Assembly (NCBI GenBank): GCA_964384215.1 | Contig: CAYLLB010000027.1 | Coordinates: 1 to 64,000 of the forward strand | Reading direction: 5' to 3' | Source of the DNA: JAJFUV01 sp964384215 | Lineage (GTDB): Bacteria; Acidobacteriota; Terriglobia; Bryobacterales; Bryobacteraceae | Length of the DNA stretch: 64,000 nt | Shown here: positions 17,754 to 26,754 of the stretch, in pieces | Position numbering within the stretch: the stretch's first letter is position 1 | How the letters are laid out: every line of letters begins with the position of its first letter | The notes under the pieces: generated by a model | Seen by the model: the letters and a program-made list of their open reading frames with translations, nothing else | The model's database searches: none | What the model was told of the DNA's origin: nothing | Program-made: the position numbers and the translations under genes

Positions 17754-19502
17754 ATGCCTGATCACGGAAACCGCCTGAATCCAAGGTTTGGCCTCTGGGT
17801 GGTCGCGCTGGCGGCCATTTTGACGGTGCCCGGCAACTGCCAGCCAGTCGCCTTTGCCGTCGGAGCCCCCCTCGCCGACCGGTTCCTCATGGAACCCTCT
17901 CTCCCCGTCCCTCCCCCTGTGGCGCCCGAGGACAGGAAGATTGTGCCTGTACGCGAATCCGCAGGTGTGGATTCGACGCGGTCCCTGATGGAGGCCCAGG
18001 AGGCGGTGAGCTTCGCCGAATCGCATTTCCAGAAAGGGAAAGGCTTCTATCACAACGGGGAGATGGATGCGGCCCGGCGGGAGTTCGATCTGGCGGTGGA
18101 CAAGCTGATGGCTGCCCTGGATTGTCCGCAATCGCGGGCAAGCGTGGAACACCGTCTGGAGCAGATGGTCGAGGCCATCCATCACTACGATGTGGAGGGA
18201 TTGGGCGCCGGGGTGGATCCGGACGATCCCGGCTTCGACCAGTCGCCGCTCGAGGAAATCCTCGAGATGACCTTCCCGATCGACCCCAAGCTCAAGGATA
18301 AGGTTAAGGAAGAGCTTGCGGCCACGGTTTCCCAGTTGCCCCTGGAACTCAATGACGCCGTGGTGAGCTATGTAAACTACTTCTCCAGCGAACGTGGTCG
18401 CCGCATTATGGCATACGGATTGCGCCGCGCGGCTCGCTACCGCCCCATGATCAACCGTATCCTGTCGGCCGAAGGGGTCCCCCTTGAGCTTATCCATCTG
18501 GCGCAAGCCGAGTCGGGATTCATGCCGCGCGCCGTCTCGCGGGCGAGCGCGACGGGAATGTGGCAGTTCATGGCAAGCCGGGGTGCCGAGTACGGCTTGA
18601 TGCGCAGCGCCTACCACGACGACCGGCTGGATCCCGAAAAGGCCACGCGCGCGGCCGCCCGGCATCTAAAGGATCTGTACAACGAGTTCGGTGACTGGTA
18701 CCTGGCCATGGCGGCGTATAACTGCGGGCCGCTGAATGTAGCCAGGGCCATAGAGCGCACCGGTTACGCCGACTTCTGGGAGCTTCGAAAGCGAAACGTC
18801 CTGCCGAGGGATACGAATAACTACGTGCCCGCCATCCTGGCCATGATCATCGTGGCAAAGAACGCCAAGGATTACGGCCTTGGCGACCTGGACGAAGATC
18901 CGGCGCTGGTCTATGACACGGTGCAGATGGCCGCTCCCACGAATATCGCCTTGGTGGCCGACGCGGCGGAACGCCCGGTCACCGAGATTCGCGAGATGAA
19001 CCCGGCCCTTCTAAAGAGCGTTGCGCCGGCCGGCTACGCGATGCGCGTGCCCAAGGGTACGGGTTCGCAGGTAGTCTCCGCCCTGAACCTGGTGCCTGCG
19101 GCAAGCCGGCTGTCCTGGCGCTTGCACAAGGTGGTCGAGGGAGATAGTCCCACCACCATCGCGCGGCGGTATTCCGTGACGCCGGCAGCCCTCGCCGGCG
19201 CTAACTCACCCGAGCTGCTGACCGGCCTGGAACCTGGGACGGTCCTCGTGATCCCGGCCGTTTACAGGGAACCGCGGCAATTGAGGAAGAGACAATCCAG
19301 CGTCGCGCGCCACTCGGCGCGAAAGGGGGGGCGTCGGACCCTCCAGGCCAAAGCCACGGCAGGCAGTGCGCACGCAAAGACTGTCAAAGTTGCGCGGGGA
19401 GCCGCAGCGAAGCGCGGCGTGACCAGGACTAGGCGCGCCACAAATTCTTCCACCTCCCAGGTAGCCTCGGCGCGCCGCTCGCGCCGCACCTCTGCGAACT
19501 GA
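17754..19502 (+). CDS. membrane-bound lytic murein transglycosylase D-like protein
   Basis: A 582-residue periplasmic enzyme that cleaves the glycan strands of peptidoglycan with formation of 1,6-anhydromuramic acid. It has a signal peptide (residues ~12-35) and a helical region with a TPR-like motif (FQKGKGFYHNGEMDAARREF). The SLT family 1 domain at ~235-360 has catalytic Glu253 in 'LAQAESGFMPRAVS' and 'ATGMWQFM'. One LysM-like module lies at ~460-505 (HKVVEGDSPTTIARRYSV). The last ~75 residues are very basic and Ala/Arg/Lys/Ser-rich, which is unusual for MltD and could bind anionic wall polymers. Confidence 0.88.
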   Translation: MPDHGNRLNPRFGLWVVALAAILTVPGNCQPVAFAVGAPLADRFLMEPSLPVPPPVAPEDRKIVPVRESAGVDSTRSLMEAQEAVSFAESHFQKGKGFYHNGEMDAARREFDLAVDKLMAALDCPQSRASVEHRLEQMVEAIHHYDVEGLGAGVDPDDPGFDQSPLEEILEMTFPIDPKLKDKVKEELAATVSQLPLELNDAVVSYVNYFSSERGRRIMAYGLRRAARYRPMINRILSAEGVPLELIHLAQAESGFMPRAVSRASATGMWQFMASRGAEYGLMRSAYHDDRLDPEKATRAAARHLKDLYNEFGDWYLAMAAYNCGPLNVARAIERTGYADFWELRKRNVLPRDTNNYVPAILAMIIVAKNAKDYGLGDLDEDPALVYDTVQMAAPTNIALVADAAERPVTEIREMNPALLKSVAPAGYAMRVPKGTGSQVVSALNLVPAASRLSWRLHKVVEGDSPTTIARRYSVTPAALAGANSPELLTGLEPGTVLVIPAVYREPRQLRKRQSSVARHSARKGGRRTLQAKATAGSAHAKTVKVARGAAAKRGVTRTRRATNSSTSQVASARRSRRTSAN

Positions 19503-19524
19503 GCGGATTTTTTGTAGCCTGGGG

Positions 19525-19552
19525 TTGCCTTCAATCAAAAACGAGTTATTCT
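19525..19552 (+). promoter_or_regulatory. possible promoter for the histone-like gene
   Basis: TTGCCT (19525-19530) and TATTCT (19547-19552) are separated by 16 bases, followed 35 bases later by the start codon. It lies in the short AT-richer gap after the MltD-like gene. Confidence 0.4.
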
Positions 19553-19586
19553 ATTTGGTGTCCAAGCCTGTTAGGAGGCAATGTAC

Positions 19587-20072
19587 ATGCTCGATGGCCG
19601 TTGGTTCGCTCTCGACGAAGACATGGATGATATTGATTTTGATGAAGAGCACGTGGAGTTAGCATCCGAGCTGGGAGAATACGGCCCGGAGGAGGAAGAG
19701 GACTTGATAGAGGAAACCATTATCACTGAGACTGTCAATGTGCCGGAGCCTGTTCCCGAGCCGGTACCCGCTCCCGTTGAAGAAGCCGCACCGGTGCCTG
19801 AGGCTCCCGCTCCGGTCAAGAAGCCGGTGAAAAAGGCCGCTTCGAAGCCCGCCGCCAAAAAGGCTGCCGCGAAGAAGGCCGCTGTGAAGAAAGCGGCGCC
19901 GAAGGCGGCCAAGAAGGCCGCTGTGAAGGCGAAACCCAAGAAAGCGGCCAAGAAGGCCGCTGTGAAGGCGAAACCCAAGAAAGCGGCCACGAAGGCGGCT
20001 GTGAAGGCCAAGCCGAAGAAGGCTGTCAAGGCGGCCAAGAAGCCGGCCAAGAAGGCTGCAAAGAAGAAATAG
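19587..20072 (+). CDS. histone H1-like Lys/Ala-rich protein with acidic N-terminus
   Basis: A 161-residue protein with sharply split charge. Residues 1-45 are acidic (DEDMDDIDFDEEHVE, PEEEEDL). Residues ~50-80 are a Pro/Val/Glu linker. From ~82 to the end it is almost only Lys, Ala, Pro and Val in PAKKA/KKAAVKAKP-type repeats, as in bacterial histone H1-like DNA-binding proteins. It probably binds DNA or RNA through the tail, and the acidic head may modulate this or bind partners. AGGAGG at 19573-19578 is eight bases from the ATG at 19587 but only two from the ATG at 19581, so 19587 is the better start. Confidence 0.8.
   Translation: MLDGRWFALDEDMDDIDFDEEHVELASELGEYGPEEEEDLIEETIITETVNVPEPVPEPVPAPVEEAAPVPEAPAPVKKPVKKAASKPAAKKAAAKKAAVKKAAPKAAKKAAVKAKPKKAAKKAAVKAKPKKAATKAAVKAKPKKAVKAAKKPAKKAAKKK
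19911..20027 (+). repeat. 39-bp tandem repeats inside the histone-like gene
   Basis: Two identical 39-bp units (19911-19949 and 19950-19988) are followed by a diverged third (19989-20027). Each encodes 13 residues of the type KKAAVKAKPKKAA. The exact identity of the first two copies, including synonymous positions, suggests recent duplication by slippage or unequal crossing-over. Repeat number may vary between strains. Confidence 0.85.
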
Positions 20073-20160
20073 CCACCATCTCCCGAGAATGGTTCTCCGG
20101 GGCGTCCGGATAAGGGGCGCCCCGCATGTCTTCTCCACTCTGGTCCACCGATTCCGCCGA

Positions 20161-20994
20161 ATGCCTCTAAACGCCCGAAGACTGGTCCGCAAGATGCGCG
20201 GTGGCGCGCAGGCGCATCTGGTCGAGGCTGAGGACGGCCGTTTCTATGTAGTCAAGTTCCGCAATAACCCGCAGCACCGGCGCATCCTGGTCAACGAAAT
20301 GATTGCCTCCGTCTTCCTGAAATATCTGCGCATCGCCGCTCCGGAGACCGCCATCATCCATCTTTCCCAGGACTTCCTCGACGCGAATCCCGAAGTCTAC
20401 ATCCAGATGGGTTCCACCCGCAGGGCCGTGGAACCGGGCTGGCATTTCGGGTCGCTGTACCCCGGCGACCCGGAGCGGGTGGCCGTTTACGACTTCCTGC
20501 CGGACGCCCTGCTGGCGAAGGTGGCGAACCTCGCGGAATTCCTTGGGATGCTCGTCTTCGATAAGTGGACCTCAAACGCGGATTCCCGCCAGTCCGTATT
20601 CCTTCGCGCCCGCTTGCGCGAGTGGATCCCTAATGCGGCGGATCATCCCTTGCGGGTGGGCTTCGCCGCCCTCATGATCGACCACGGGTACCTGTTCGAC
20701 GGCCCGCATTGGGAGTTCGCCGATTCGCCCATCCAGGGTCTGTATTTTCGTCCACTGGTGTACGAAAGCGTGCGGTCATTGGACGATTTCCAGCCGTGGC
20801 TGGACCAGGTGCGGTACTTCCCCGAAGAAGTTGTTGACGAAGCCGCGCGGCAAATCCCGCCGGCCTGGCTCGAAGGAGACGAAGAACACCTGGAGCGGCT
20901 GCTCGAACGGTTATTGGAGCGCCGGAAGCACGTAGCGGACTTAGTGAGCGACTGCCGCAAGGGCCGCGTCAATCCGTTCCCGCATTGGCAGTAG
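20161..20994 (+). CDS. HipA-like kinase-fold protein (HipA_2 type)
   Basis: A 277-residue protein resembling the HipA-like kinase domain without the HipA N-terminal region. The N-terminal segment 'GGAQAHLVEAEDGRFYVVKF' with the following NNPQHRRILVNE looks like a nucleotide-binding lobe, with Lys in YVVKF. 'FDKWTSNADSRQSVF' gives the catalytic-loop-like region (Asp, Asn), and 'FAALMIDHGYLF' a possible metal-binding Asp. There is no HipB-type regulator beside it, so this is not an obvious toxin-antitoxin pair. The frame is open to 20089, but the ATG at 20161 begins the conserved part. The substrate is unknown. Confidence 0.75.
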   Translation: MPLNARRLVRKMRGGAQAHLVEAEDGRFYVVKFRNNPQHRRILVNEMIASVFLKYLRIAAPETAIIHLSQDFLDANPEVYIQMGSTRRAVEPGWHFGSLYPGDPERVAVYDFLPDALLAKVANLAEFLGMLVFDKWTSNADSRQSVFLRARLREWIPNAADHPLRVGFAALMIDHGYLFDGPHWEFADSPIQGLYFRPLVYESVRSLDDFQPWLDQVRYFPEEVVDEAARQIPPAWLEGDEEHLERLLERLLERRKHVADLVSDCRKGRVNPFPHWQ

Positions 20995-21042
20995 CCGGGT
21001 GCCGTCCTCGGGATTCCAGCTTTGTTTCAAGACGCAAGAGCG

Positions 21043-21762
21043 CTAGTTGCCCGGCATCTTGAAGACCGCGTCGTCGATGGGGGCGTTGGCTTCGATGGTC
21101 TCCCAGACGATGCGCGCCAGGGGCCGTCCTTCCACGCGCTGTTCCATCGAGGTAGGGACCAGCACGCCGTGGACGGATTTATAGTTGCCCGGAAACGCCT
21201 CGATTTCCGTCTCGCGGCCCATGACGGTGCGGCGGCTTGCGCTTTTCACTTCCAGGTAGCTCCGGGCGTCCACCCAATGGTAGTCGACATCGCCGCCCTG
21301 GCGGATGGCCTTGACCTTATAGGCAGGCGAGCCTTCGATGTCTTCCTTGCCCAGCAGTTCCAGGGTGATGCCTTTTTCATTGGCGTTCACCAGTGGACCG
21401 TCGAAGTCGGCCGTCTCGCTGGTGCGGCGCGTTTCCTGGTCACCGGACTTCCGGGCGTTGGGGCCGCGGGCGGTATTGAGGTCCCATGCCGTTGTGCCGT
21501 CGAAGGCGCGGACCACTTTGTTGCCATTCACCACAACCTCGAACCGGACCGAATTCGGGCGCTTGATAAGCAGCGTAAGCGGTGCCTCGGCCTGAGCCGG
21601 CATCATGATCATCTTGCCGGTGACTTTAAGGCTCCGGATGGCCTTCATGCGCTCGATCCCACCCCTGGCAGCGGTATGCTTCGCGGCGATTTCGTCCACG
21701 GTCGGGCCGGCGGCCATCGCGAAGCAGGCGGCCAGGGCCAAGATGGCGGGGAGTCGAACCAT
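21043..21762 (-). CDS. secreted LolA-like/outer-membrane lipoprotein-sorting-like protein
   Basis: A 239-residue exported protein with a signal peptide (MVRLPAILALAACFAMAAG). It starts 'TVDEIAAKHTAARGGIERMKAIRSLK' (split here as a long helix and strand), typical of LolA/LolB-fold proteins that bind lipids in the periplasm. Many paralogues of this kind occur in acidobacteria and their cargo is generally unknown. The start codon is preceded by TATAAT seven bases upstream (minus strand), so the mRNA may be leaderless or nearly so. It converges with the HipA-like gene and diverges from aroA. Confidence 0.75.
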   Translation of the reverse strand: MVRLPAILALAACFAMAAGPTVDEIAAKHTAARGGIERMKAIRSLKVTGKMIMMPAQAEAPLTLLIKRPNSVRFEVVVNGNKVVRAFDGTTAWDLNTARGPNARKSGDQETRRTSETADFDGPLVNANEKGITLELLGKEDIEGSPAYKVKAIRQGGDVDYHWVDARSYLEVKSASRRTVMGRETEIEAFPGNYKSVHGVLVPTSMEQRVEGRPLARIVWETIEANAPIDDAVFKMPGN

Positions 21763-21885
21763 GCCCTCGATTATAGTTCACCGGTCCGGCCACGTTAGGG
21801 CATTAAGGTGAAATCGAGCCTCATTGTACTGCATTTACTTCAGATTCCCGTTGCTGGCGGGCCTTGCTAGAATGGGAAAACTCCC

Positions 21886-23166
21886 ATGCAGGAACGAATC
21901 ACCCGGCCGGGCCCTTTGCGGGGCCGCATCCGGCTTCCCGGCGATAAGTCCATCTCGCACCGGTACGCGATTCTGGGTGCTTTGGCGCACGGCGAAACGC
22001 GCATACGGCACTATTCGAGTGGCGCCGATTGCGCTTCCACACTGGGCTGCTTGAGCGCGTTGGGCGTGCCGGTCGAGAAGCAGGGAAGCGAGGTTCGCGT
22101 CCAGGGATCGGGCGTTGAAGGATTCCGCGCGCCGGAAGCGATGCTCAACGCGGGCAACTCCGGCTCCACGATCCGTATGCTGAGCGGCGTTCTGGCGGGG
22201 CTGCCGTTTGACACGCGCATCGCCGGCGACGAATCGCTCGCGCGCAGGCCGATGGACCGCATCATGAGGCCGCTCGCCGGAATGGGCGCATCCATCGACG
22301 CCCGCGACGGTCGCTATCCCCCGCTCGCAATCCACGCGGCCAGGTTGCACGGCATCGACTACACGCTGCCGGTGGCGAGCGCCCAGGTGAAGACCTGTCT
22401 GCTGCTGGCCGGGTTGAACGCGGAAGGCGAAACCGTGGTGCGGGAGAACGTTCCCACGCGGGACCACACCGAAGTGGCGCTGCGGGAATTCGGCGCCGCC
22501 ATTCGCGTCGACGCGGGCGCAATCAGCGTACGGGGAGGATCACCTCTGGCGGCTCGGGACCTGGACGTGCCGGGCGATCTCAGCTCGGCGGCGTTCTTCC
22601 TGGCGGCCGCGCTGATGGTGCCCGGCTCGAATCTGGTCGTCGAGCGTGTGGGACTGAACCCGACGCGATCCGCGTTGCTGGACTTCCTGCTTTCCATGGG
22701 GGCGGACGTGAAGGTGCTCAACCGGGAGCGGCGGGCTGGAGAGGTAATTGGAGATATCGAGGTTTGCTACTCTTTAATGCGCGGCGGAACCATCGAAAAG
22801 GCCCTCACGGCTGCGCTGATCGACGAGATTCCCGTCCTGGCGGTGCTGGGAGCGATGAGTGAAGAAGGCCTGGTCGTTCGCGACGCCGCCGAGTTGCGGC
22901 TGAAGGAAACCGACCGTATCGCCACGGTGGGCGAGAATCTCCGGCGCATGGGCGTGAACGTCGAGCTTGCGCCCGACGGTTTCCGGGTGCCCGGGCGGCA
23001 GCGCTTCCACGGCGCGGAGGTGGATTCGTTCGGCGACCACCGCATCGCCATGGCCTTTGCGGTGGCCGGACTGGCCGCCGACGGTGAGACAGTAATTCAA
23101 GGCGCCGAGGCGGCGGCTGTCTCCTACCCCGAGTTTTTCGCTACACTGCGTCAAGCGGCCTGCTGA
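21886..23166 (+). CDS. aroA: 3-phosphoshikimate 1-carboxyvinyltransferase (EPSP synthase)
   Basis: A 426-residue enzyme that transfers the enolpyruvyl group from PEP to shikimate-3-phosphate in the shikimate pathway. Visible signatures: LPGDKSISHRYAILGAL with the conserved Lys-Ser at the N-terminus, 'LNAGNSGSTIRMLSGVLAG', 'PGDLSSAAFFLAAA', 'IDEIPVLAVLGA' with catalytic Asp-Glu, and 'GDHRIAMAFAVAGL'. The 'AGNSGST' loop resembles the class II form. It is followed after three bases by a small histidine kinase gene, an unusual partner for aroA. Confidence 0.95.
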   Translation: MQERITRPGPLRGRIRLPGDKSISHRYAILGALAHGETRIRHYSSGADCASTLGCLSALGVPVEKQGSEVRVQGSGVEGFRAPEAMLNAGNSGSTIRMLSGVLAGLPFDTRIAGDESLARRPMDRIMRPLAGMGASIDARDGRYPPLAIHAARLHGIDYTLPVASAQVKTCLLLAGLNAEGETVVRENVPTRDHTEVALREFGAAIRVDAGAISVRGGSPLAARDLDVPGDLSSAAFFLAAALMVPGSNLVVERVGLNPTRSALLDFLLSMGADVKVLNRERRAGEVIGDIEVCYSLMRGGTIEKALTAALIDEIPVLAVLGAMSEEGLVVRDAAELRLKETDRIATVGENLRRMGVNVELAPDGFRVPGRQRFHGAEVDSFGDHRIAMAFAVAGLAADGETVIQGAEAAAVSYPEFFATLRQAAC

Positions 23167-23169
23167 CCT

Positions 23170-23802
23170 ATGCCTGTCGAACAAGACCCGTCGCTGGCTT
23201 TCCGCTGCCTGGCGCACGATCTGAACAACGTGTTCACCACCATAAATGAAGCTGCGGACCTGCTGGCGGGCGATGCGCGCTGGAGTTCGATCGCCGCCGC
23301 CCTGCATCGGAGCGTGGACCGCGGCAAACGGCTGGTAGACGGGTTCTGCGAGTCGGCCGGCGGCGCCACCGCGTTGAACGAGCTCCTGGATTCGGCCATC
23401 GGCGCGACGCAGGACTTCCTGGACCTGGTGCACGGGCCGCGGGTCGAGTTTCACCGAGACGTGGCCCAGGACGTCATGATGCACGGCATTCCCGTGTTAT
23501 GGGAAAGAGTCTTCGTGAACCTCTTTCTCAACGCAGCCGAAATGATGACGTCCAAGGGAACGATTGAAATCGCGGCCGCGCGCGAGGCGGACCGCAACTT
23601 GATCCGCGTCAGCGACGACGGCCCCGGAATCCCCCCCGAGCTGCTTCCGCGCATCTTCGATCAAGAGGTGAGCAGCAAGGGCAAACGGCGGGGTCTCGGC
23701 CTGCACATCGTGCGCACCATCGTCGAGCTCAACGGCGGCCAGGTCACGGCGGGCCGCGCCAGGACCGGAGGGGCGGAGTTCGCCATTGTGCTTCCCGCTT
23801 GA
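23170..23802 (+). CDS. minimal soluble histidine kinase without sensor domain
   Basis: A 210-residue protein made of little more than a dimerisation/phosphoacceptor helix pair and a HATPase_c domain. The H-box is 'CLAHDLNNVFTTI', the N-box 'NLFLNAAEMM', the G1 box 'DDGPGIP' and the G2 region 'RGLGLHIVRTIVELNGG'. There is no membrane segment and no PAS or GAF domain, so input must come from a partner protein. No response regulator is adjacent. It is three bases downstream of aroA and is followed by the phosphatase gene at 23892. Confidence 0.85.
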   Translation: MPVEQDPSLAFRCLAHDLNNVFTTINEAADLLAGDARWSSIAAALHRSVDRGKRLVDGFCESAGGATALNELLDSAIGATQDFLDLVHGPRVEFHRDVAQDVMMHGIPVLWERVFVNLFLNAAEMMTSKGTIEIAAAREADRNLIRVSDDGPGIPPELLPRIFDQEVSSKGKRRGLGLHIVRTIVELNGGQVTAGRARTGGAEFAIVLPA

Positions 23803-23891
23803 CCGGGCGCCGCTACCATGTTTTCGCGACCGCTGCTACCACGTTCATGGGATCGAACCGTTACCCGCGTTACGCTTATCCTGGAAGTGCC

Positions 23892-24686
23892 ATGAAGGTT
23901 TTCTTTACGGACCTGGACGGAACTCTGCTGGATACGCGGACGTACTCGTTCGAAGCGGCCCGGCCGGCCCTGGACCTGCTTCGAAGCAAGGGCATCCCGC
24001 TTGTGATTTGCACGAGTAAGACGCGCGCCGAGGTCGAATTGTGGCGTACCCGGCTCGGAATCGAGCACCCGTTCATCGTGGAAAACGGCGGCGCGGTATA
24101 CATCCCGAAAGGGTACTTCCCCTTCAAGATCCCGAACGCGATCCAACGCAACAACTGCTTTGTGTTGGAGTTCGGCACACCGTACCAGAAACTGGTCGCC
24201 ACTCTCAAGCAGTTGTCCCACGAGAGCGGTTGCCAAACGCTGGGCTTCTCCGATATGACCGTGGCTGAACTGGCCTTGCGCTCACTTTTGCCCATCCAGC
24301 AGGCCGAACTAGCGAAACGCAGGGAGTATGACGAGCCCTTCGAAATACTCTCTTCGGGCTCCTACCGGTTGCTGGAAGCCATCGAGCGGAGAGGACTGAA
24401 GTGGACCCGCGGCGACCGCTTCTACCACATCATGGGAAGCAACGACAAAGCCAGCGCAGTCGCACGGTTGGTCGAACTCTACCGGAAGGCGCATGGGGAG
24501 ATCTTGACCATCGGCGTCGGCGACGGGTGGAACGACGTCCGCTTCCTTTCCAGTGTGGATGTTCCCGTGTTGGTGCGCTCTCGCTTCGATACGGCCATCA
24601 AGCGCGCCGAGCCGCGCTGCCGGGTGACCGATGCGCCCGGTCCGCACGGCTGGAACAACGCCGTGCTGGATCTTCTAGCCGCGTGA
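23892..24686 (+). CDS. mannosyl-3-phosphoglycerate phosphatase-like HAD hydrolase
   Basis: A 264-residue HAD-IIB phosphatase resembling the enzyme that makes the compatible solute mannosylglycerate by dephosphorylating mannosyl-3-phosphoglycerate. Motif I is FFTDLDGTLLDT at the N-terminus, motif II is 'LVICTSKTRAE', and the C-terminal metal site is 'TIGVGDGWNDVRFL'. The 'FIVENGGAVYIPKGYF' cap segment fits the MPGP branch. No mannosyl-3-phosphoglycerate synthase gene is adjacent, so the substrate could be a related sugar phosphate. The frame is open 31 codons upstream, but the ATG at 23892 begins the HAD fold directly. Confidence 0.82.
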   Translation: MKVFFTDLDGTLLDTRTYSFEAARPALDLLRSKGIPLVICTSKTRAEVELWRTRLGIEHPFIVENGGAVYIPKGYFPFKIPNAIQRNNCFVLEFGTPYQKLVATLKQLSHESGCQTLGFSDMTVAELALRSLLPIQQAELAKRREYDEPFEILSSGSYRLLEAIERRGLKWTRGDRFYHIMGSNDKASAVARLVELYRKAHGEILTIGVGDGWNDVRFLSSVDVPVLVRSRFDTAIKRAEPRCRVTDAPGPHGWNNAVLDLLAA

Positions 24687-24760
24687 TCTGCGTCCGGCAC
24701 GCTCATCAAAGCCTCATCCGCGCCCACGCTTGCGCATAATGTGTATAGGTTGCGAGGTGC

Positions 24761-26107
24761 ATGATGAGATCCCGGAGCTGGCCCGTCCTGGTTGTGGCTT
24801 TCGGCGCGCTCATGATCCTGATGGGCGTGTACGGTTACGTCGCGGTGAGGAGAGGAGGCCGCATCTACGACGAGATGCAGGCCGCGAACGACAGCCACCG
24901 GCGGAGCCAGCAGGCACTGACCGAGATCCGGTCCGGCATCTACCTGACCGGGTTGTGTATACGTGACTATCTGTTGGATCCGTCCCACCTCAGCACCGAG
25001 AGATACCGCTCACAATTTGCGGAAGTGCATGCCTCCACCGTGCAGTATCTGGAGCAGCTTCGCAAACCCGCACGACCGGAGGAGACTTTGGCGTTCGAGG
25101 CTTTGCGGGCTGAGATGGAGTCGTACTTTGCGCTGCTCGCGCCGGTATTCGAATGGACGCCGCAGCAGAAGGTCCTGCTGAGCCCACGGTTCCTGCGGGA
25201 AGAAGTGCTTACGCGCCGCAACTCGGTGATGGCCATGGCGCTCGAAGTGCGCGAACTGAATCGGGCGCACTTCGCTCGCCAGCGCGAGGATCTGGCGCGC
25301 GCGCAGCGGTCGTTCCAGACTTACCTGAACCGGATGACGGTATTGGTGCTCTTTCTCGGAACGATGGTGGCCGCGGCCAGCATCGTTCGCATTACTCGCT
25401 TGGAAGCGCGCAACCTGGAGCATCAAAGGCTGACCGAGCGGGCCGAGAATGAGTTGCGCAGGCTCAGCCAGCAGCTGGTCCAGGCCCAGGAGGACGAGCG
25501 CAAGCTGATTGCGCGCGAATTACACGACCAGGTGGGACAGATGCTCACCGCGGTCCGCATGGAAGTCGGCGGCCTGGCGCAGTTGCGGGGGGCTGACGAG
25601 GAGCAGTTTCGGGCTAGCGCGCAGGAGGCCCGGCAAGTCGTCGAGCAAGCCCTGCGCGCCGTACGCGACATTGCCATGGGGCTACGCCCTTCCATGCTGG
25701 ACGACCTCGGGCTGGCGCCGGCCATCGAGTGGCAGGCACGGAATTTCTCGCGGCGTTCCGGTGTGCCCGTCGATGTGCGGATAGACGGCAACCTCGACGG
25801 GCTGCCGGATTCCCACCGAACCTGCGTGTTCCGCGTGGTGCAGGAGGCCCTGACCAACTGTGCGCGGCACGCCCAGGCTGGGAGGATCCTCATTTCCCTC
25901 CACGGCAGGGACGGCCTGCTGTCGCTAGCGGTTCAGGACGACGGCGTCGGTTTCGGCATCGACGATTCGCGCGGCAAAGGATTGGGATTAATAGGTATGG
26001 AAGAACGCGTGGGGGAGCTTGGCGGGCGCTTTGAGGTTGTCTCTCAGCCGCACAAAGGCACACTCATCCATGTGGAGTTGCCGGTTCATAAGGAGGCGAA
26101 AGCATGA
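24761..26107 (+). CDS. membrane sensor histidine kinase, NarL/DegS type (HisKA_3)
   Basis: A 448-residue sensor kinase. A first membrane segment at residues ~8-28, a periplasmic helical domain of ~160 residues resembling CHASE3 or four-helix sensors, and a second membrane segment at ~192-210 precede the HisKA_3 domain. The phosphoacceptor is His255 in 'LIARELHDQVGQ'. The HATPase_c domain ends the protein ('VVQEALTNCARHA', 'DDGVGFGID', 'GLGLIGMEERV'). The start is one of two adjacent ATG codons (24761 or 24764), preceded by GAGGTG. Its stop overlaps the response regulator start by four bases (ATGA), so they form a cognate pair. Confidence 0.92.
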   Translation: MMRSRSWPVLVVAFGALMILMGVYGYVAVRRGGRIYDEMQAANDSHRRSQQALTEIRSGIYLTGLCIRDYLLDPSHLSTERYRSQFAEVHASTVQYLEQLRKPARPEETLAFEALRAEMESYFALLAPVFEWTPQQKVLLSPRFLREEVLTRRNSVMAMALEVRELNRAHFARQREDLARAQRSFQTYLNRMTVLVLFLGTMVAAASIVRITRLEARNLEHQRLTERAENELRRLSQQLVQAQEDERKLIARELHDQVGQMLTAVRMEVGGLAQLRGADEEQFRASAQEARQVVEQALRAVRDIAMGLRPSMLDDLGLAPAIEWQARNFSRRSGVPVDVRIDGNLDGLPDSHRTCVFRVVQEALTNCARHAQAGRILISLHGRDGLLSLAVQDDGVGFGIDDSRGKGLGLIGMEERVGELGGRFEVVSQPHKGTLIHVELPVHKEAKA

Positions 26108-26754
26108 GCAAGATCAGGATTCTGTTAGCGGACGACCACGGCCTGGTGCGCAAGGGACTGCGCTTGTTGATAGAGTCGCAAGAGGGAATGGAAGTTGTCG
26201 GCGAGGCCTGCGACGGGCGCGAGGCCCTCAAACTTGCCGGCGAGCTGAAGCCCGAAATCGCCATCCTGGACATCGCCATGCCGAACCTCAACGGCATTGA
26301 CGCCGCCGCGCAGCTTGCCAAACGCGGTGATAAAGTGCGCGTAATCATTCTCAGCATGCATTCCGATGAAAGCTATGTCGTGCGTGCCCTGGATGCCGGC
26401 GCGCGGGGGTATCTTTTGAAGGACTCCGCTGAGGAAGATCTTGTGCAGGCCATCCGCACTGTGGCACAGGGGCGCCCCTACTTCAGCCCCGCCATCTCGG
26501 CGACGCTTCTGGAGGATTATATCCGCACCTTGCACCAGCGGGGCTTGACCGATACCTACGACCTGCTCACCGACCGGGAGAAGGAGGTGCTCCAATTATT
26601 GGCCGAAGGGAAGTCCAACAAGGAGGTGGCGGCGCTGCTGAATCTCAGCCCGTACACAGTGGAGACACACCGCACCAATCTGATGCAGAAGTTGAACTTG
26701 CACAACACGGCGGAGATTGTGCTTTATGCCGTTCGCAAGAAGATCATCGCTTGA
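26104..26754 (+). CDS. NarL/FixJ-family response regulator
   Basis: A 216-residue DNA-binding response regulator paired with the kinase at 24761-26107. The receiver domain has the acidic pair in 'LLADDHGLVRKGL' and phosphoacceptor Asp56 in 'IAILDIAMPNLNG'. The output is a LuxR-type helix-turn-helix at ~150-215 ('LTDREKEVLQLLAEGKSNKE', 'VETHRTNLMQKL'). It is translationally coupled to the kinase by the ATGA overlap. Target genes are not evident here. The 3' end overlaps by 11 bases the small gene on the opposite strand. Confidence 0.95.
   Translation: MSKIRILLADDHGLVRKGLRLLIESQEGMEVVGEACDGREALKLAGELKPEIAILDIAMPNLNGIDAAAQLAKRGDKVRVIILSMHSDESYVVRALDAGARGYLLKDSAEEDLVQAIRTVAQGRPYFSPAISATLLEDYIRTLHQRGLTDTYDLLTDREKEVLQLLAEGKSNKEVAALLNLSPYTVETHRTNLMQKLNLHNTAEIVLYAVRKKIIA

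Noticed and set aside
20161..20994. HipBA-type toxin-antitoxin system
   Set aside because: The kinase-like protein is alone, with no HipB-type helix-turn-helix gene next to it.
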